NCBI GenBank assembly: GCA_002422175.1
Contig: DITR01000165.1
Span: 1,296-9,305, forward strand
DNA from: Alcaligenaceae bacterium UBA6179
GTDB taxonomy: Bacteria; Pseudomonadota; Gammaproteobacteria; Burkholderiales; Burkholderiaceae_B
Direction: 5' to 3'
DNA length: 8,010 bases
A program made the translations under genes and the position numbers. Below the pieces are notes generated by a model that saw only the letters and a list, made by a program, of their open reading frames with translations, was not told the DNA's origin and ran no database searches. Within the stretch, counting starts at the first letter, position 1, and every line of letters starts with the position of its first letter. Of the stretch, positions 1-6,040 are shown one piece after another.

Positions 1-266
1 GTTTCGACGAGCCAGCGTTCTTCAGGGTTTTGAGGGGCCTGTGGGTCAATGATGCGCGCACCTGTTGACCATTTGGCGACACGCTTACTAATAAGTAGCG
101 AAATAATTGAGCCACCAAAACCAATGACTGCTGAAAATACCAAAAGCATTTCAATATTTAAACCTTGGGCCGTCAAAAAGCGATCGGCACCCAATAGATT
201 TAAAACGATACCCAACACCACGATAACAGCTAAGTTGGTGACTAGAAACAGAACAATACGTTTCAT
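1..266 (-). CDS. htpX: Membrane-bound zinc metalloprotease HtpX, N-terminal part only
   Basis: HtpX is an inner-membrane M48-family zinc protease that takes part in quality control of membrane proteins. Only the first 88 codons are present; the gene runs off the left edge, so the HExxH zinc site is not visible. The start MKRIVLFLVTNLAVIVVLGI is close to E. coli HtpX. Two hydrophobic segments (about residues 4-25 and 37-59) are followed by a basic stretch (ISKRVAKW) and an NPEERWLVE segment, matching the ERWLV of the E. coli protein just before its catalytic domain. The ATG at 266 has an AGGAAG ribosome binding site (minus strand, 277-272) five bases upstream. A weak promoter-like pair lies farther upstream (TTGTTA at 377-372, 18 bases, TGTAAA at 353-348), but no clear heat-shock promoter is visible. 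The identification is firm from the N-terminal pattern; whether the gene is intact cannot be judged. Confidence 0.9.
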   Translation of the reverse strand, partial: MKRIVLFLVTNLAVIVVLGIVLNLLGADRFLTAQGLNIEMLLVFSAVIGFGGSIISLLISKRVAKWSTGARIIDPQAPQNPEERWLVE

Positions 267-406
267 GAACGCTTCCTGAAAAAGAAAAAATAGTGAAATA
301 TTTTAAATTAATTGATAATCAAAAAATTCTGTATTGAAAAGGGCAAATTTACAATGCATTGACCTAAAAGTTAACAAATTGATTCAATCATAATGGATGA
401 GACAAA

Positions 407-1561
407 CTATTTATCAGATTGTTCCCGCATCATTTGGGCATACCATTCATGAAAATGCTGCATGCCATCTTCCATCGGTGATTGGTATGGCCCGCTATCA
501 TTTTGTCCTCTGGCGTGAAGTGCTTGGCGGCCAGCATCCATGCGCTCGGCAATTTCATCATCTTCAACTGCTGTTTCCATATAGGCGGCGCGTTGCGCCT
601 CAACAAACTCTCGTTCAAACGAAGCGATTTCTTCTGGATAATAAAACTCGACCACATTGATTGTCTCTTGAGCCGATACGGGATAAAGCGTTGAAAGCAC
701 CAAGGTATGTGGGTAAAGCTCAATCATATGGGTCGGAAAATAAGTCACCCATATTGCACCAAAATTAGGTGTTTGGCCTTGACGAAATGATAGTAATTTA
801 TCGTGCCAGACACGATAAGCATCAGTACCGGGCTGTGACAGAGCGCGATGAACACCCACTCGCTGGAGGCTAAATTGTTGACCAAATTCCCAGCTTAAGT
901 CGTCGCAACTGACAAATTGACCCAGACCCGGGTGAAAGGGTTCAACATGATAGTCTTCCAGGTAGACTTCTATGAAGGTTTTCCAGTTGTAATGGCAGGG
1001 GTGAACTTCAACGTGATCTAAAACGTAATCTGAAAAATCGAATTCTGGGCGGTTAAACAAATTTTCCATGTCTTTAGAGGGGTTGCGAGGCCCCTCAAAA
1101 TGTAAACCATGGCAGTTATTAAGCTTAAATCGTTCAAGATTTAAACAAGGGGTTTGCGCAAAGTGCGGCGCGCCAAGCAGTTCGCCCTGCGTGTTGTATG
1201 TCCAACGGTGTAGCGGGCAAACAATGTTGCCGCCCGTTTCAGATAAGTTACCGGTGTTTGAAGCGGCACGATGACCCCAGCCCGCCTCGTTTCCTAACAT
1301 TAGCCCTTGGCGGTGGCGACAAACATTTGAGACCAGTTCAAGGCCTGACGGGGTGCGTACCAGTACCCGGCCCATATTTTCTTGGGTCAGGGCTCGCCAG
1401 TCACCCAATCGTGGCACACCTTTTTCGTGGCCAACATATAAACTCGAATGGTTGAAAATGCGCTGACGCTCTAAAGCAAGCTGAGCGTCGTCTATATAGC
1501 TAGCAAGCTTGGGTTGCGAGTTTGCTGGCGCTAGGTGCATATTTCGACCCATATCGGACAT
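407..1561 (-). CDS. Rieske [2Fe-2S] non-heme iron oxygenase, alpha-subunit-like, substrate unknown
   Basis: Proteins of this family carry electrons through a Rieske cluster to a mononuclear iron that activates O2 for hydroxylation, dihydroxylation or demethylation. The 384-residue protein shows both parts. The Rieske ligands are C81-R-H83 and C115-P-L-H118, followed by RWTYNTQGELLGAP. The iron site is in the segment LEDYHVEPFHPGL, with H205 and H210 as ligands and E202/D203 near the position of the usual bridging acid. The third ligand is probably D334 or D335 in the segment VEDDEIAERMDAGRQAL. The gap between the two Rieske halves is 31 residues, against roughly 15-18 in typical members, so there is an insertion of about 14 residues (glycine- and asparagine-rich, about 91-111). 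No beta subunit, ferredoxin or reductase gene is adjacent. The ATG at 1561 follows a GGGGGG run by four bases; Met4 and Met8 are alternatives. The gene is divergent from xseB-ispA-dxs. The family is clear, the substrate is not. Confidence 0.9.
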   Translation of the reverse strand: MSDMGRNMHLAPANSQPKLASYIDDAQLALERQRIFNHSSLYVGHEKGVPRLGDWRALTQENMGRVLVRTPSGLELVSNVCRHRQGLMLGNEAGWGHRAASNTGNLSETGGNIVCPLHRWTYNTQGELLGAPHFAQTPCLNLERFKLNNCHGLHFEGPRNPSKDMENLFNRPEFDFSDYVLDHVEVHPCHYNWKTFIEVYLEDYHVEPFHPGLGQFVSCDDLSWEFGQQFSLQRVGVHRALSQPGTDAYRVWHDKLLSFRQGQTPNFGAIWVTYFPTHMIELYPHTLVLSTLYPVSAQETINVVEFYYPEEIASFEREFVEAQRAAYMETAVEDDEIAERMDAGRQALHARGQNDSGPYQSPMEDGMQHFHEWYAQMMREQSDK

Positions 1562-1577
1562 GATTCCCCCCGCAAAG

Positions 1578-1610
1578 AAAAAAAATAGCCAGCAAGGGCA
1601 TCGAGCTGGC
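1578..1610 (-). terminator. Intrinsic terminator-like hairpin just before the Rieske start codon
   Basis: On the minus strand GCCAGC (1610-1605) and GCTGGC (1593-1588) form a 6-bp GC-rich stem with an 11-base loop, followed by TA and a T tract ending at 1578. It sits between the presumed Rieske promoter and the GGGGGG ribosome binding site. The same 3' arm can instead pair with 1704-1696. On the plus strand there is no T tract, so it would act only toward the Rieske gene. Confidence 0.5.
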
Positions 1611-1704
1611 GCGAAGAAAAATCGGACTCACCGATCTATTTCAATTTATTGTACCCCAGTCGATAGGGGGGGCTTCTGTGATCCCTTACAATATGGCTGG
1701 CTAT
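1578..1704 (-). ncRNA. Candidate structured RNA: leader/attenuator of the Rieske gene or short paired-end RNA
   Basis: Read on the minus strand, the first nine bases (1704-1696, AUAGCCAGC) are fully complementary to 1593-1585 (GCUGGCUAU), and a run of eight U (1585-1578) overlaps the end of that stem. Inside it AAGGG (1687-1683) pairs with CCCUU (1598-1594), AUC (1682-1680) with GAU (1602-1600) across one bulged G, and GAAG (1676-1673) with CUUC (1616-1613). The interior holds hairpins CCCC/GGGG (minus strand 1669-1666 with 1657-1654) and AUCGG/CCGAU (1635-1631 with 1625-1621). A promoter-like pair upstream predicts a start near 1704. The element ends 16 bases before the Rieske ATG, so a transcript for that gene from this promoter must read through it. 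It could be an attenuator, a riboswitch-like element or a stand-alone RNA of about 125 bases. I recognise no known family, and no leader peptide with a good ribosome binding site is visible. All pairings were found by eye. Confidence 0.45.
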
Positions 1705-1710
1705 GATGTG

Positions 1711-1739
1711 CATATAAACGTATAAAAAGGAAACGCCAA
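1711..1739 (-). promoter_or_regulatory. Candidate sigma70 promoter for the Rieske leader
   Basis: On the minus strand TTGGCG (1739-1734, 4 of 6 matches to the -35 consensus) is separated by exactly 17 bases from TATATG (1716-1711, 4 of 6 matches to the -10 consensus). The predicted start is an A near 1704, which coincides with the first base of the paired-end element. Matches are moderate, so this is support by position rather than by strength. It overlaps the xseB ribosome binding site region on the opposite strand. Confidence 0.35.
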
Positions 1740-1740
1740 A

Positions 1741-2013
1741 GTGCCTCTTAAATCCTCTCAGCCCTCTCAATCTGAACAGATTACTGAATTACCCACTGAT
1801 TTTGAGTCTGCATTAGCTGCGCTTGAGGCGCTGGTGGCCAAAATGGAATCGGGTGAGTTATCGCTTGAGGCCTCGCTTGAATCTTACGAGCGCGGCGTTG
1901 CCCTATCAAAAGTTTGTCAAGAGCATCTCGCTAAAGCTGAGCAACAAGTGCGCATTTTAGAGGCAGACCTGTTAAAGCCCTTTTCGGGTAACAATGCTTC
2001 AACATCAAACTGA
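1741..2013 (+). CDS. xseB: Exodeoxyribonuclease VII small subunit
   Basis: XseB binds the catalytic XseA subunit in several copies to form exonuclease VII, which degrades single-stranded DNA into short oligonucleotides. The 90-residue product has the whole conserved helical hairpin: FESALAALEALVAKMESGEL (21-40) followed by SLEASLESYERGVAL (41-55) and a final helix with KAEQQVRILE (65-74). The length suits the family (about 75-90). The start is GTG at 1741, with AAGGA (1727-1731) nine bases upstream. It is the first gene of a tight set: ispA begins eight bases after its stop. xseA is not in the window. A TATGAT box (1702-1707) is a possible -10 for this operon, but I see no convincing -35 partner. 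Confidence 0.95.
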   Translation: MPLKSSQPSQSEQITELPTDFESALAALEALVAKMESGELSLEASLESYERGVALSKVCQEHLAKAEQQVRILEADLLKPFSGNNASTSN

Positions 2014-2021
2014 TCATTTAT

Positions 2022-2978
2022 ATGCAATCAGAATCGCCTCATTTTTTCACATCAGCTTTCCAACCTGACTTTAGTCAACACATGCCATGGTTTGATGGTT
2101 GGCTCGTTGAGCATCAAAAACAAGTTGAGCAATCGCTTGATAGTCTGATGCCTCGGGCCGATGTGGTGCCAACCGACTTGCATCAAGCGATGCGCTGGGC
2201 CGCCATGGGTGGTGGCAAGAGAATTCGGGCTGCGCTTTTGTATGCCGCCGGTCAAGCATGCCGCCCGACGCATGATTTGGCTTTGCAGAATAGTTTAAAT
2301 GCTGCTGCTGCAGCCGTTGAGTTGGTGCACGCTTATTCTTTAATTCACGATGATTTGCCTTGCATGGACAACGACGTACTGCGTCGCGGCAAACCCACTA
2401 CGCATGTGCAGTTTGGCGAAGCGGTTGCCCTGTTAGCGGGTGATGCCATGCAACCGCTGGCATTTGAATGGTTGGCAAGTATGCCCATTGCGCCCGCTTT
2501 AATTGTGCAATCGGTTCAATGCTTTTCAACCGCACTGGGTAGTTTAGGCATGGCGGGTGGTCAAGCGATTGACTTGGTTTCAACCAATAAAATACTCACT
2601 GAGGCTAACTTAGCTCAAATGCATCGCCTCAAAACGGGCGCTTTGCTAGAGGCCAGTGTTGCAATCGGCGCAATCATTTCTGCAGCAAACTCACAGCAAC
2701 GCGAGGCACTTAAAATATATGCCCAAGCAATTGGTTTGGCGTTTCAAGTGGTTGATGATGTGCTTGATGCCACCGCTAATACTGATCAGTTAGGCAAAAC
2801 AGCAGGTAAAGACCAGCAGGATCACAAATCAACTTATGTTAGCTTGATGGGTGTTGATCAAGCACGGGCTTTTGCCATAACCTTGCATGACCAAGCGGTA
2901 GCAGCGGTTCAACCTTTTGGCGAGTTGGGCTTGGCGTTAAGAGGTTTGGCGCATTTCATCGTGTACCGCTCTCATTAA
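2022..2978 (+). CDS. ispA: Farnesyl diphosphate synthase (geranyltranstransferase)
   Basis: IspA is a cytosolic trans-prenyltransferase that adds isopentenyl diphosphate to dimethylallyl and geranyl diphosphate to give farnesyl diphosphate, the precursor of undecaprenyl phosphate and quinone side chains. The 318-residue protein has GGGKRIRAALLY (63-74), the first aspartate-rich motif DDLPCMD (110-116) followed by DVLRRGKPTTH, GDAMQPLAFEWL, GGQAIDL (179-185), HRLKTGALLEASV, and the second aspartate-rich motif FQVVDDVLD (241-249), then LGKTAGKDQQDHKSTY. It ends with the usual RGLAHFIVYRSH. It is about 19 residues longer than E. coli IspA at the N-terminus, and no ribosome binding site precedes the ATG at 2022. 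Met21 (2082) would give a length closer to the family but also lacks one, so the start is uncertain. Coupling to xseB translation is likely. It shares a pathway with dxs downstream. Confidence 0.95.
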   Translation: MQSESPHFFTSAFQPDFSQHMPWFDGWLVEHQKQVEQSLDSLMPRADVVPTDLHQAMRWAAMGGGKRIRAALLYAAGQACRPTHDLALQNSLNAAAAAVELVHAYSLIHDDLPCMDNDVLRRGKPTTHVQFGEAVALLAGDAMQPLAFEWLASMPIAPALIVQSVQCFSTALGSLGMAGGQAIDLVSTNKILTEANLAQMHRLKTGALLEASVAIGAIISAANSQQREALKIYAQAIGLAFQVVDDVLDATANTDQLGKTAGKDQQDHKSTYVSLMGVDQARAFAITLHDQAVAAVQPFGELGLALRGLAHFIVYRSH

Positions 2979-3049
2979 AGTTAATGTTCTAGTTAACGTA
3001 AATGTGAAGTGAATTTCAAGTAAATTTTTTGTATTGAGGTAGTTTTGGC

Positions 3050-4909
3050 ATGACAGAAGCACGTTTAGCGTCAATTCACTCGCCCCAGGCGTTGCGTCAA
3101 CTCGACCGCAAACAGCTCGAGCCACTTGCTAAAGAAATGCGGCAGTATCTGCTTGAGTCGGTTTCGCGCACTGGGGGGCATTTGTCGTCTAACCTCGGCA
3201 CGGTCGAGCTCACTATTGCACTTCATTATGTATTTGATACCCCTCATGACCGTATCGTGTGGGACGTCGGTCACCAGTCATATCCACATAAAATATTAAC
3301 GGGTCGCCGTGAAGCGTTGTCAACGCTTAGGCAGGCAGGGGGCATCTCTGGTTTTCCTCGCAGGGCTGAATCGCCTTATGATGCCTTTGGCACCGCACAC
3401 TCTTCAACTTCAATTTCTGCTGCACTGGGTATGGCTGTCGCCTCGCGAAATGCGGGCATTGCACGTCAGCATGTTGCGGTCATTGGTGACGGCGCCATGA
3501 CGGCAGGTATGGCCTTTGAAGCGATGAATAATGCGGGCGTAACGCCCGACATCAATTTGTTGGTCATTTTGAATGACAACGACATGTCGATTTCGCCACC
3601 CGTTGGTGCTTTAAACCGCTATTTAGCAAGATTATTATCGGGTGGTTTGTTCAACACAGCGCGTGATATGGGTCGTGCCGTGTTGCAACACGTTCCCCCG
3701 GTGCTTGAGCTGGCTCGCCGATTCGAAGGTCACGCTAAAGGTATGGTGACCTCAGCCACCATGTTTGAAGAACTCGGTTTTAATTATGTGGGCCCAATTG
3801 ATGGTCATGATCTAGACGCCTTAGTGCCCACCTTGCAAAACATGAAACAGCTTAAAGGCCCTCAGTTTTTGCATGTCATCACCAAAAAAGGTCAAGGCTA
3901 CAAGCTGGCAGAGGCTGACCCTGTGCTCTACCATGGGCCAGGTAAATTTGACCCGATATTGGGCATTCAAAAGACAACAACTATTCCGAAACCCACGTTC
4001 ACACAAATATTTGGGCAGTGGCTCTGCGATATGGCTGCCGTTGATGAGCGGCTCATGGCGATTACACCCGCCATGCGAGAAGGTAGCGGCTTAGTTGAGT
4101 TTGAACAAAAATACCCCCAACGATATTTCGATGTCGGTATTGCAGAGCAACACGCCGTTACGTTTGCAGCAGGTATAGCGTGTGAAGGTCAAAAACCCGT
4201 TTTGGCTATTTATTCAACCTTTTTGCAGCGTGGTTATGACCAACTGATTCACGACGTGGCCCTGCAAAACCTAGATGTAACCTTTGCCCTCGATCGAGCT
4301 GGTTTGGTCGGTGCTGACGGCGCCACCCATGCTGGCAATTACGATATTGCTTATTTGCGTTGTATACCCAACATGGTTGTGGCGGTGCCTTCTAACGAAC
4401 ATGAGGCGCGTTTGTTGCTAACAACCTGTTATGAGTACCCGGGCCCAGCCTCGGTGCGTTACCCAAGGGGTGTAGGCTCCGGTGTGCACGCTGGGCGTGA
4501 GCTTGAATCGGTCACACTGGGCAAAGGGGTTGTTAAGCGTCAAGGTAAGCGAGTGGCAATTTTGGTATTTGGTACGCTTTTGGCCGCTGCCCAAACGGTG
4601 GCTCAAGCACATGATTTCACGCTCGTAGACATGCGATTTGTTAAGCCGATTGATGAATCCCTCATTCGTGAAATGGCAGACAGTCATGACCTTTTGGTGA
4701 CCTTGGAAGAAGGCAGCATCATGGGCGGGGCGGGCAGTGCCGTTTCTGAGGTGTTGCAGGCCTGTGCGCTGCTAAAACCAGTCTTGCAGCTTGGTCTGCC
4801 TGATGTATTTATAGATCATGGCGATCAAGCCACTTTATTAGCCTCGGTGGGTCTTGACTCTTCAGGAATTGAAGCCACAATTCTGGCTCGCTTGCAAGTC
4901 TTGGCCTGA
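3050..4909 (+). CDS. dxs: 1-deoxy-D-xylulose-5-phosphate synthase
   Basis: Dxs is a thiamine diphosphate-dependent cytosolic enzyme that condenses pyruvate with glyceraldehyde 3-phosphate, the first and often rate-controlling step of the MEP isoprenoid pathway; its product also feeds thiamine and pyridoxal synthesis. The 619-residue length equals the family (E. coli 620). Visible signatures are GGHLSSNLG with H44, WDVGHQSYPHKILTGR (71-86), GTAHSSTSISAALG (114-127), the cofactor motif GDGAMTAGMAFEAMNNAG (146-163) with LNDND (174-178), the catalytic glutamate E366 in DVGIAEQHAVTFAAG, and H427 in GADGATHAG. The C-terminal domain has MRFVKPID and LEEGSIMGGAGS. The ATG at 3050 has GAGG (3036-3039) ten bases upstream. 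The 71-bp gap after ispA is AT-rich and shows no strong terminator, so cotranscription is likely. Confidence 0.98.
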   Translation: MTEARLASIHSPQALRQLDRKQLEPLAKEMRQYLLESVSRTGGHLSSNLGTVELTIALHYVFDTPHDRIVWDVGHQSYPHKILTGRREALSTLRQAGGISGFPRRAESPYDAFGTAHSSTSISAALGMAVASRNAGIARQHVAVIGDGAMTAGMAFEAMNNAGVTPDINLLVILNDNDMSISPPVGALNRYLARLLSGGLFNTARDMGRAVLQHVPPVLELARRFEGHAKGMVTSATMFEELGFNYVGPIDGHDLDALVPTLQNMKQLKGPQFLHVITKKGQGYKLAEADPVLYHGPGKFDPILGIQKTTTIPKPTFTQIFGQWLCDMAAVDERLMAITPAMREGSGLVEFEQKYPQRYFDVGIAEQHAVTFAAGIACEGQKPVLAIYSTFLQRGYDQLIHDVALQNLDVTFALDRAGLVGADGATHAGNYDIAYLRCIPNMVVAVPSNEHEARLLLTTCYEYPGPASVRYPRGVGSGVHAGRELESVTLGKGVVKRQGKRVAILVFGTLLAAAQTVAQAHDFTLVDMRFVKPIDESLIREMADSHDLLVTLEEGSIMGGAGSAVSEVLQACALLKPVLQLGLPDVFIDHGDQATLLASVGLDSSGIEATILARLQVLA

Positions 4910-4920
4910 CCTGCGACAAT
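4892..4920 (+). promoter_or_regulatory. Weak candidate promoter for the rpsF operon
   Basis: TTGCAA (4892-4897) and GACAAT (4915-4920) are spaced by 17 bases and each matches 4 of 6 consensus positions. The -35 lies inside the 3' end of dxs. A start near 4927 would give an rpsF leader of about 118 bases that includes the proposed S6:S18 site. I see no better pair in the 135-bp dxs-rpsF gap. Confidence 0.25.
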
Positions 4921-4992
4921 AGCGGGCTAACCCGAACTCGGTTTTTACCTATTTTGGGTTTTATCTTGCTCGATCGCCTTAGTTTGGGCGGC

Positions 4993-5027
4993 GGGCTGCC
5001 GCTTGGGGCTATACCCCGAGGTAACCT
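4993..5027 (+). promoter_or_regulatory. Candidate S6:S18-binding autoregulatory leader of rpsF
   Basis: The RNA can form an outer stem GGGCUGCC (4993-5000) with GGUAACCU (5020-5027), 7 of 8 positions paired including two G-U pairs. Inside is a stem GGGG (5005-5008) with CCCC (5014-5017) and a CUAUA loop. The 3' side at their junction reads CCGA (5016-5019). The rpsF ribosome binding site AGGA (5029-5032) follows immediately. From the literature, many bacterial rpsF leaders carry a hairpin whose bulge contains CCG and binds the S6:S18 complex, giving feedback control. The match here is by shape and position, not by alignment. A competing hairpin GCGGC/GCCGC (4988-4992 with 4998-5002) would disrupt the outer stem. 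Confidence 0.42.
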
Positions 5028-5044
5028 TAGGAATTTTCATACTT

Positions 5045-5425
5045 ATGCGTAATTACGAAGTCGTATTCATTGTGCACCCTGATCAAAGCGAGCAAGTGCC
5101 CGCCATGATCGAGCGCTATCAAGCTCTTATTACCGGTCAAGGTGGCGTCATACACCGTCTAGAAGACTGGGGCCGTCGTCAATTGGCTTACCCCATTCAA
5201 AAATTAGTTAAAGCGCATTATGTTTGCGTCAATATTGAGTGCAATCAAGCCACGCTTGATGAGCTTGAGCATTCATTCCGCTACAACGATGCCGTTTTAC
5301 GTCATTTGGTTATTAAAACCAAAGCTGCTGAAACAGCCCCTTCAATCATGATGAAATCAGTCGAGCGTGACGAAGCCCGTAAGGCGATCGCTGATTCGAA
5401 TATTAACGAGAATGAGGCTGAATAA
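5045..5425 (+). CDS. rpsF: 30S ribosomal protein S6
   Basis: S6 binds 16S rRNA in the platform of the 30S subunit as a pair with S18. The 126-residue protein starts MRNYEVVFIVHPDQSEQVP, nearly the same as E. coli S6, and contains HRLEDWGRRQLAYPI (37-51), KAHYVCVNIEC and FRYNDAVLRHLVIKTK. The C-terminal tail is acidic (INENEAE), as in relatives. I chose the ATG at 5045 rather than the in-frame TTG at 5003 because homology begins exactly here and the extra 14 residues would lie over the leader hairpin. AGGA (5029-5032) is 12 bases upstream, a rather long spacing. It is the first gene of rpsF-priB-rpsR-rplI and is probably controlled by the S6:S18 complex through the leader. Confidence 0.98.
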   Translation: MRNYEVVFIVHPDQSEQVPAMIERYQALITGQGGVIHRLEDWGRRQLAYPIQKLVKAHYVCVNIECNQATLDELEHSFRYNDAVLRHLVIKTKAAETAPSIMMKSVERDEARKAIADSNINENEAE

Positions 5426-5438
5426 TTAAGGTCGGGCG

Positions 5439-5750
5439 TTGAATCGCATAGTCATATCTGGCTTGGTATTACAGCGCGAAGCATTGCGCTACACCCCTGC
5501 TGGTTTGCCTGTGTTGCAGTTTCAACTCAGCCACAACGAAACCGTGATCGAAGCCGGGCTTGAAAGACAAGTCGCTTTTGAAATCAACGTTGTTTTGTTG
5601 GGTGATTTGGCAAATATGCATCAACATTTGCCTCTCAATGCTGAATTTGAAATTGAAGGTTTTATCGCTCCAACCCGAAAAAGCGCTGCTCGTCTTACCC
5701 TTCATGGGCAGCATATTCGACCGATTGAAACGAATTTAAAAGGTAACTGA
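5439..5750 (+). CDS. priB: Primosomal replication protein PriB (single-stranded DNA-binding, OB fold)
   Basis: PriB is a small dimeric OB-fold protein that binds single-stranded DNA and PriA and helps load DnaB when stalled forks restart. The 103-residue product has the PriB layout: NRIVISGLVL at the N-terminus, RYTPAGLPVLQFQLSHNETVIEAGLERQV (17-45), a central strand INVVLLGD, and EFEIEGFIAPT (68-78) leading to LHGQHIRPIE. The start is TTG at 5439: the N-terminus aligns from there, no ATG is nearby in frame, and AAGG (5428-5431) stands seven bases upstream. Its place between rpsF and rpsR is typical of beta- and gammaproteobacteria. The stop is one base before the rpsR ATG, so translation of the two is likely coupled. 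Confidence 0.95.
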   Translation: MNRIVISGLVLQREALRYTPAGLPVLQFQLSHNETVIEAGLERQVAFEINVVLLGDLANMHQHLPLNAEFEIEGFIAPTRKSAARLTLHGQHIRPIETNLKGN

Positions 5751-5751
5751 C

Positions 5752-6027
5752 ATGGCATTTGCATCAAAACGCAATACTGAAAAGAAAAAATTTACGCAAC
5801 AAAACCCGCTGTTCAAGCGCCGCAAATTTTGCCGCTTTAGCGCAGCCAATGTTGTTCAAGTCGACTATAAAGACGTCGACACACTGCGTGATTTCATTCA
5901 AGAAAATGGCAAGATCATTCCTGCTCGTTTGACTGGCACCAAAGCGCATTATCAGCGTCAGCTTGATACCGCAATTAAGCGCGCACGCTTTCTAGCGTTG
6001 TTGCCTTTCACCGACATCCATAATTAA
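5752..6027 (+). CDS. rpsR: 30S ribosomal protein S18
   Basis: S18 forms a heterodimer with S6 in the 30S platform. The 91-residue protein contains FKRRKFCRFSAANVVQVDYK (21-40), LRDFIQENGKIIPARLTGTK and the basic C-terminal block AHYQRQLDTAIKRARFLALL followed by PF. It is about 16 residues longer at the N-terminus than the E. coli protein, a lysine-rich extension. A single cysteine (C27) remains in the usual CRF motif. AAAAGG (5738-5743), inside the end of priB, serves as ribosome binding site eight bases before the ATG. Confidence 0.98.
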   Translation: MAFASKRNTEKKKFTQQNPLFKRRKFCRFSAANVVQVDYKDVDTLRDFIQENGKIIPARLTGTKAHYQRQLDTAIKRARFLALLPFTDIHN

Positions 6028-6040
6028 TCAGGGGCTACTC

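Noticed and set aside
407..723. Overlapping open frames on both strands inside the Rieske gene.
   Set aside because: They are out-of-frame shadows with low-complexity or unnatural composition; the Rieske frame carries all the family motifs.
1578..1704. 6S RNA, 4.5S RNA or TPP riboswitch as the identity of the structured element.
   Set aside because: The length is short for 6S RNA, and I find neither the GGAAGGAAGC-type core of 4.5S RNA nor the CUGAGA/TPP core sequences.
1585..1704. The same stems read on the plus strand as a leader element of xseB-ispA-dxs.
   Set aside because: The pairing is also possible on the plus strand, but there the closing stem is not followed by a T tract and no promoter was found upstream; the minus-strand reading explains more.
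4923..4946. Intrinsic terminator after dxs.
   Set aside because: The stable CGGG/CCCG hairpin is eight bases away from the T run and the stem joined to the T run is only about four weak pairs.
5003..5044. A 14-residue N-terminal extension of S6 starting from TTG at 5003.
   Set aside because: S6 homology begins exactly at the ATG at 5045, and the extension overlaps the leader hairpin.
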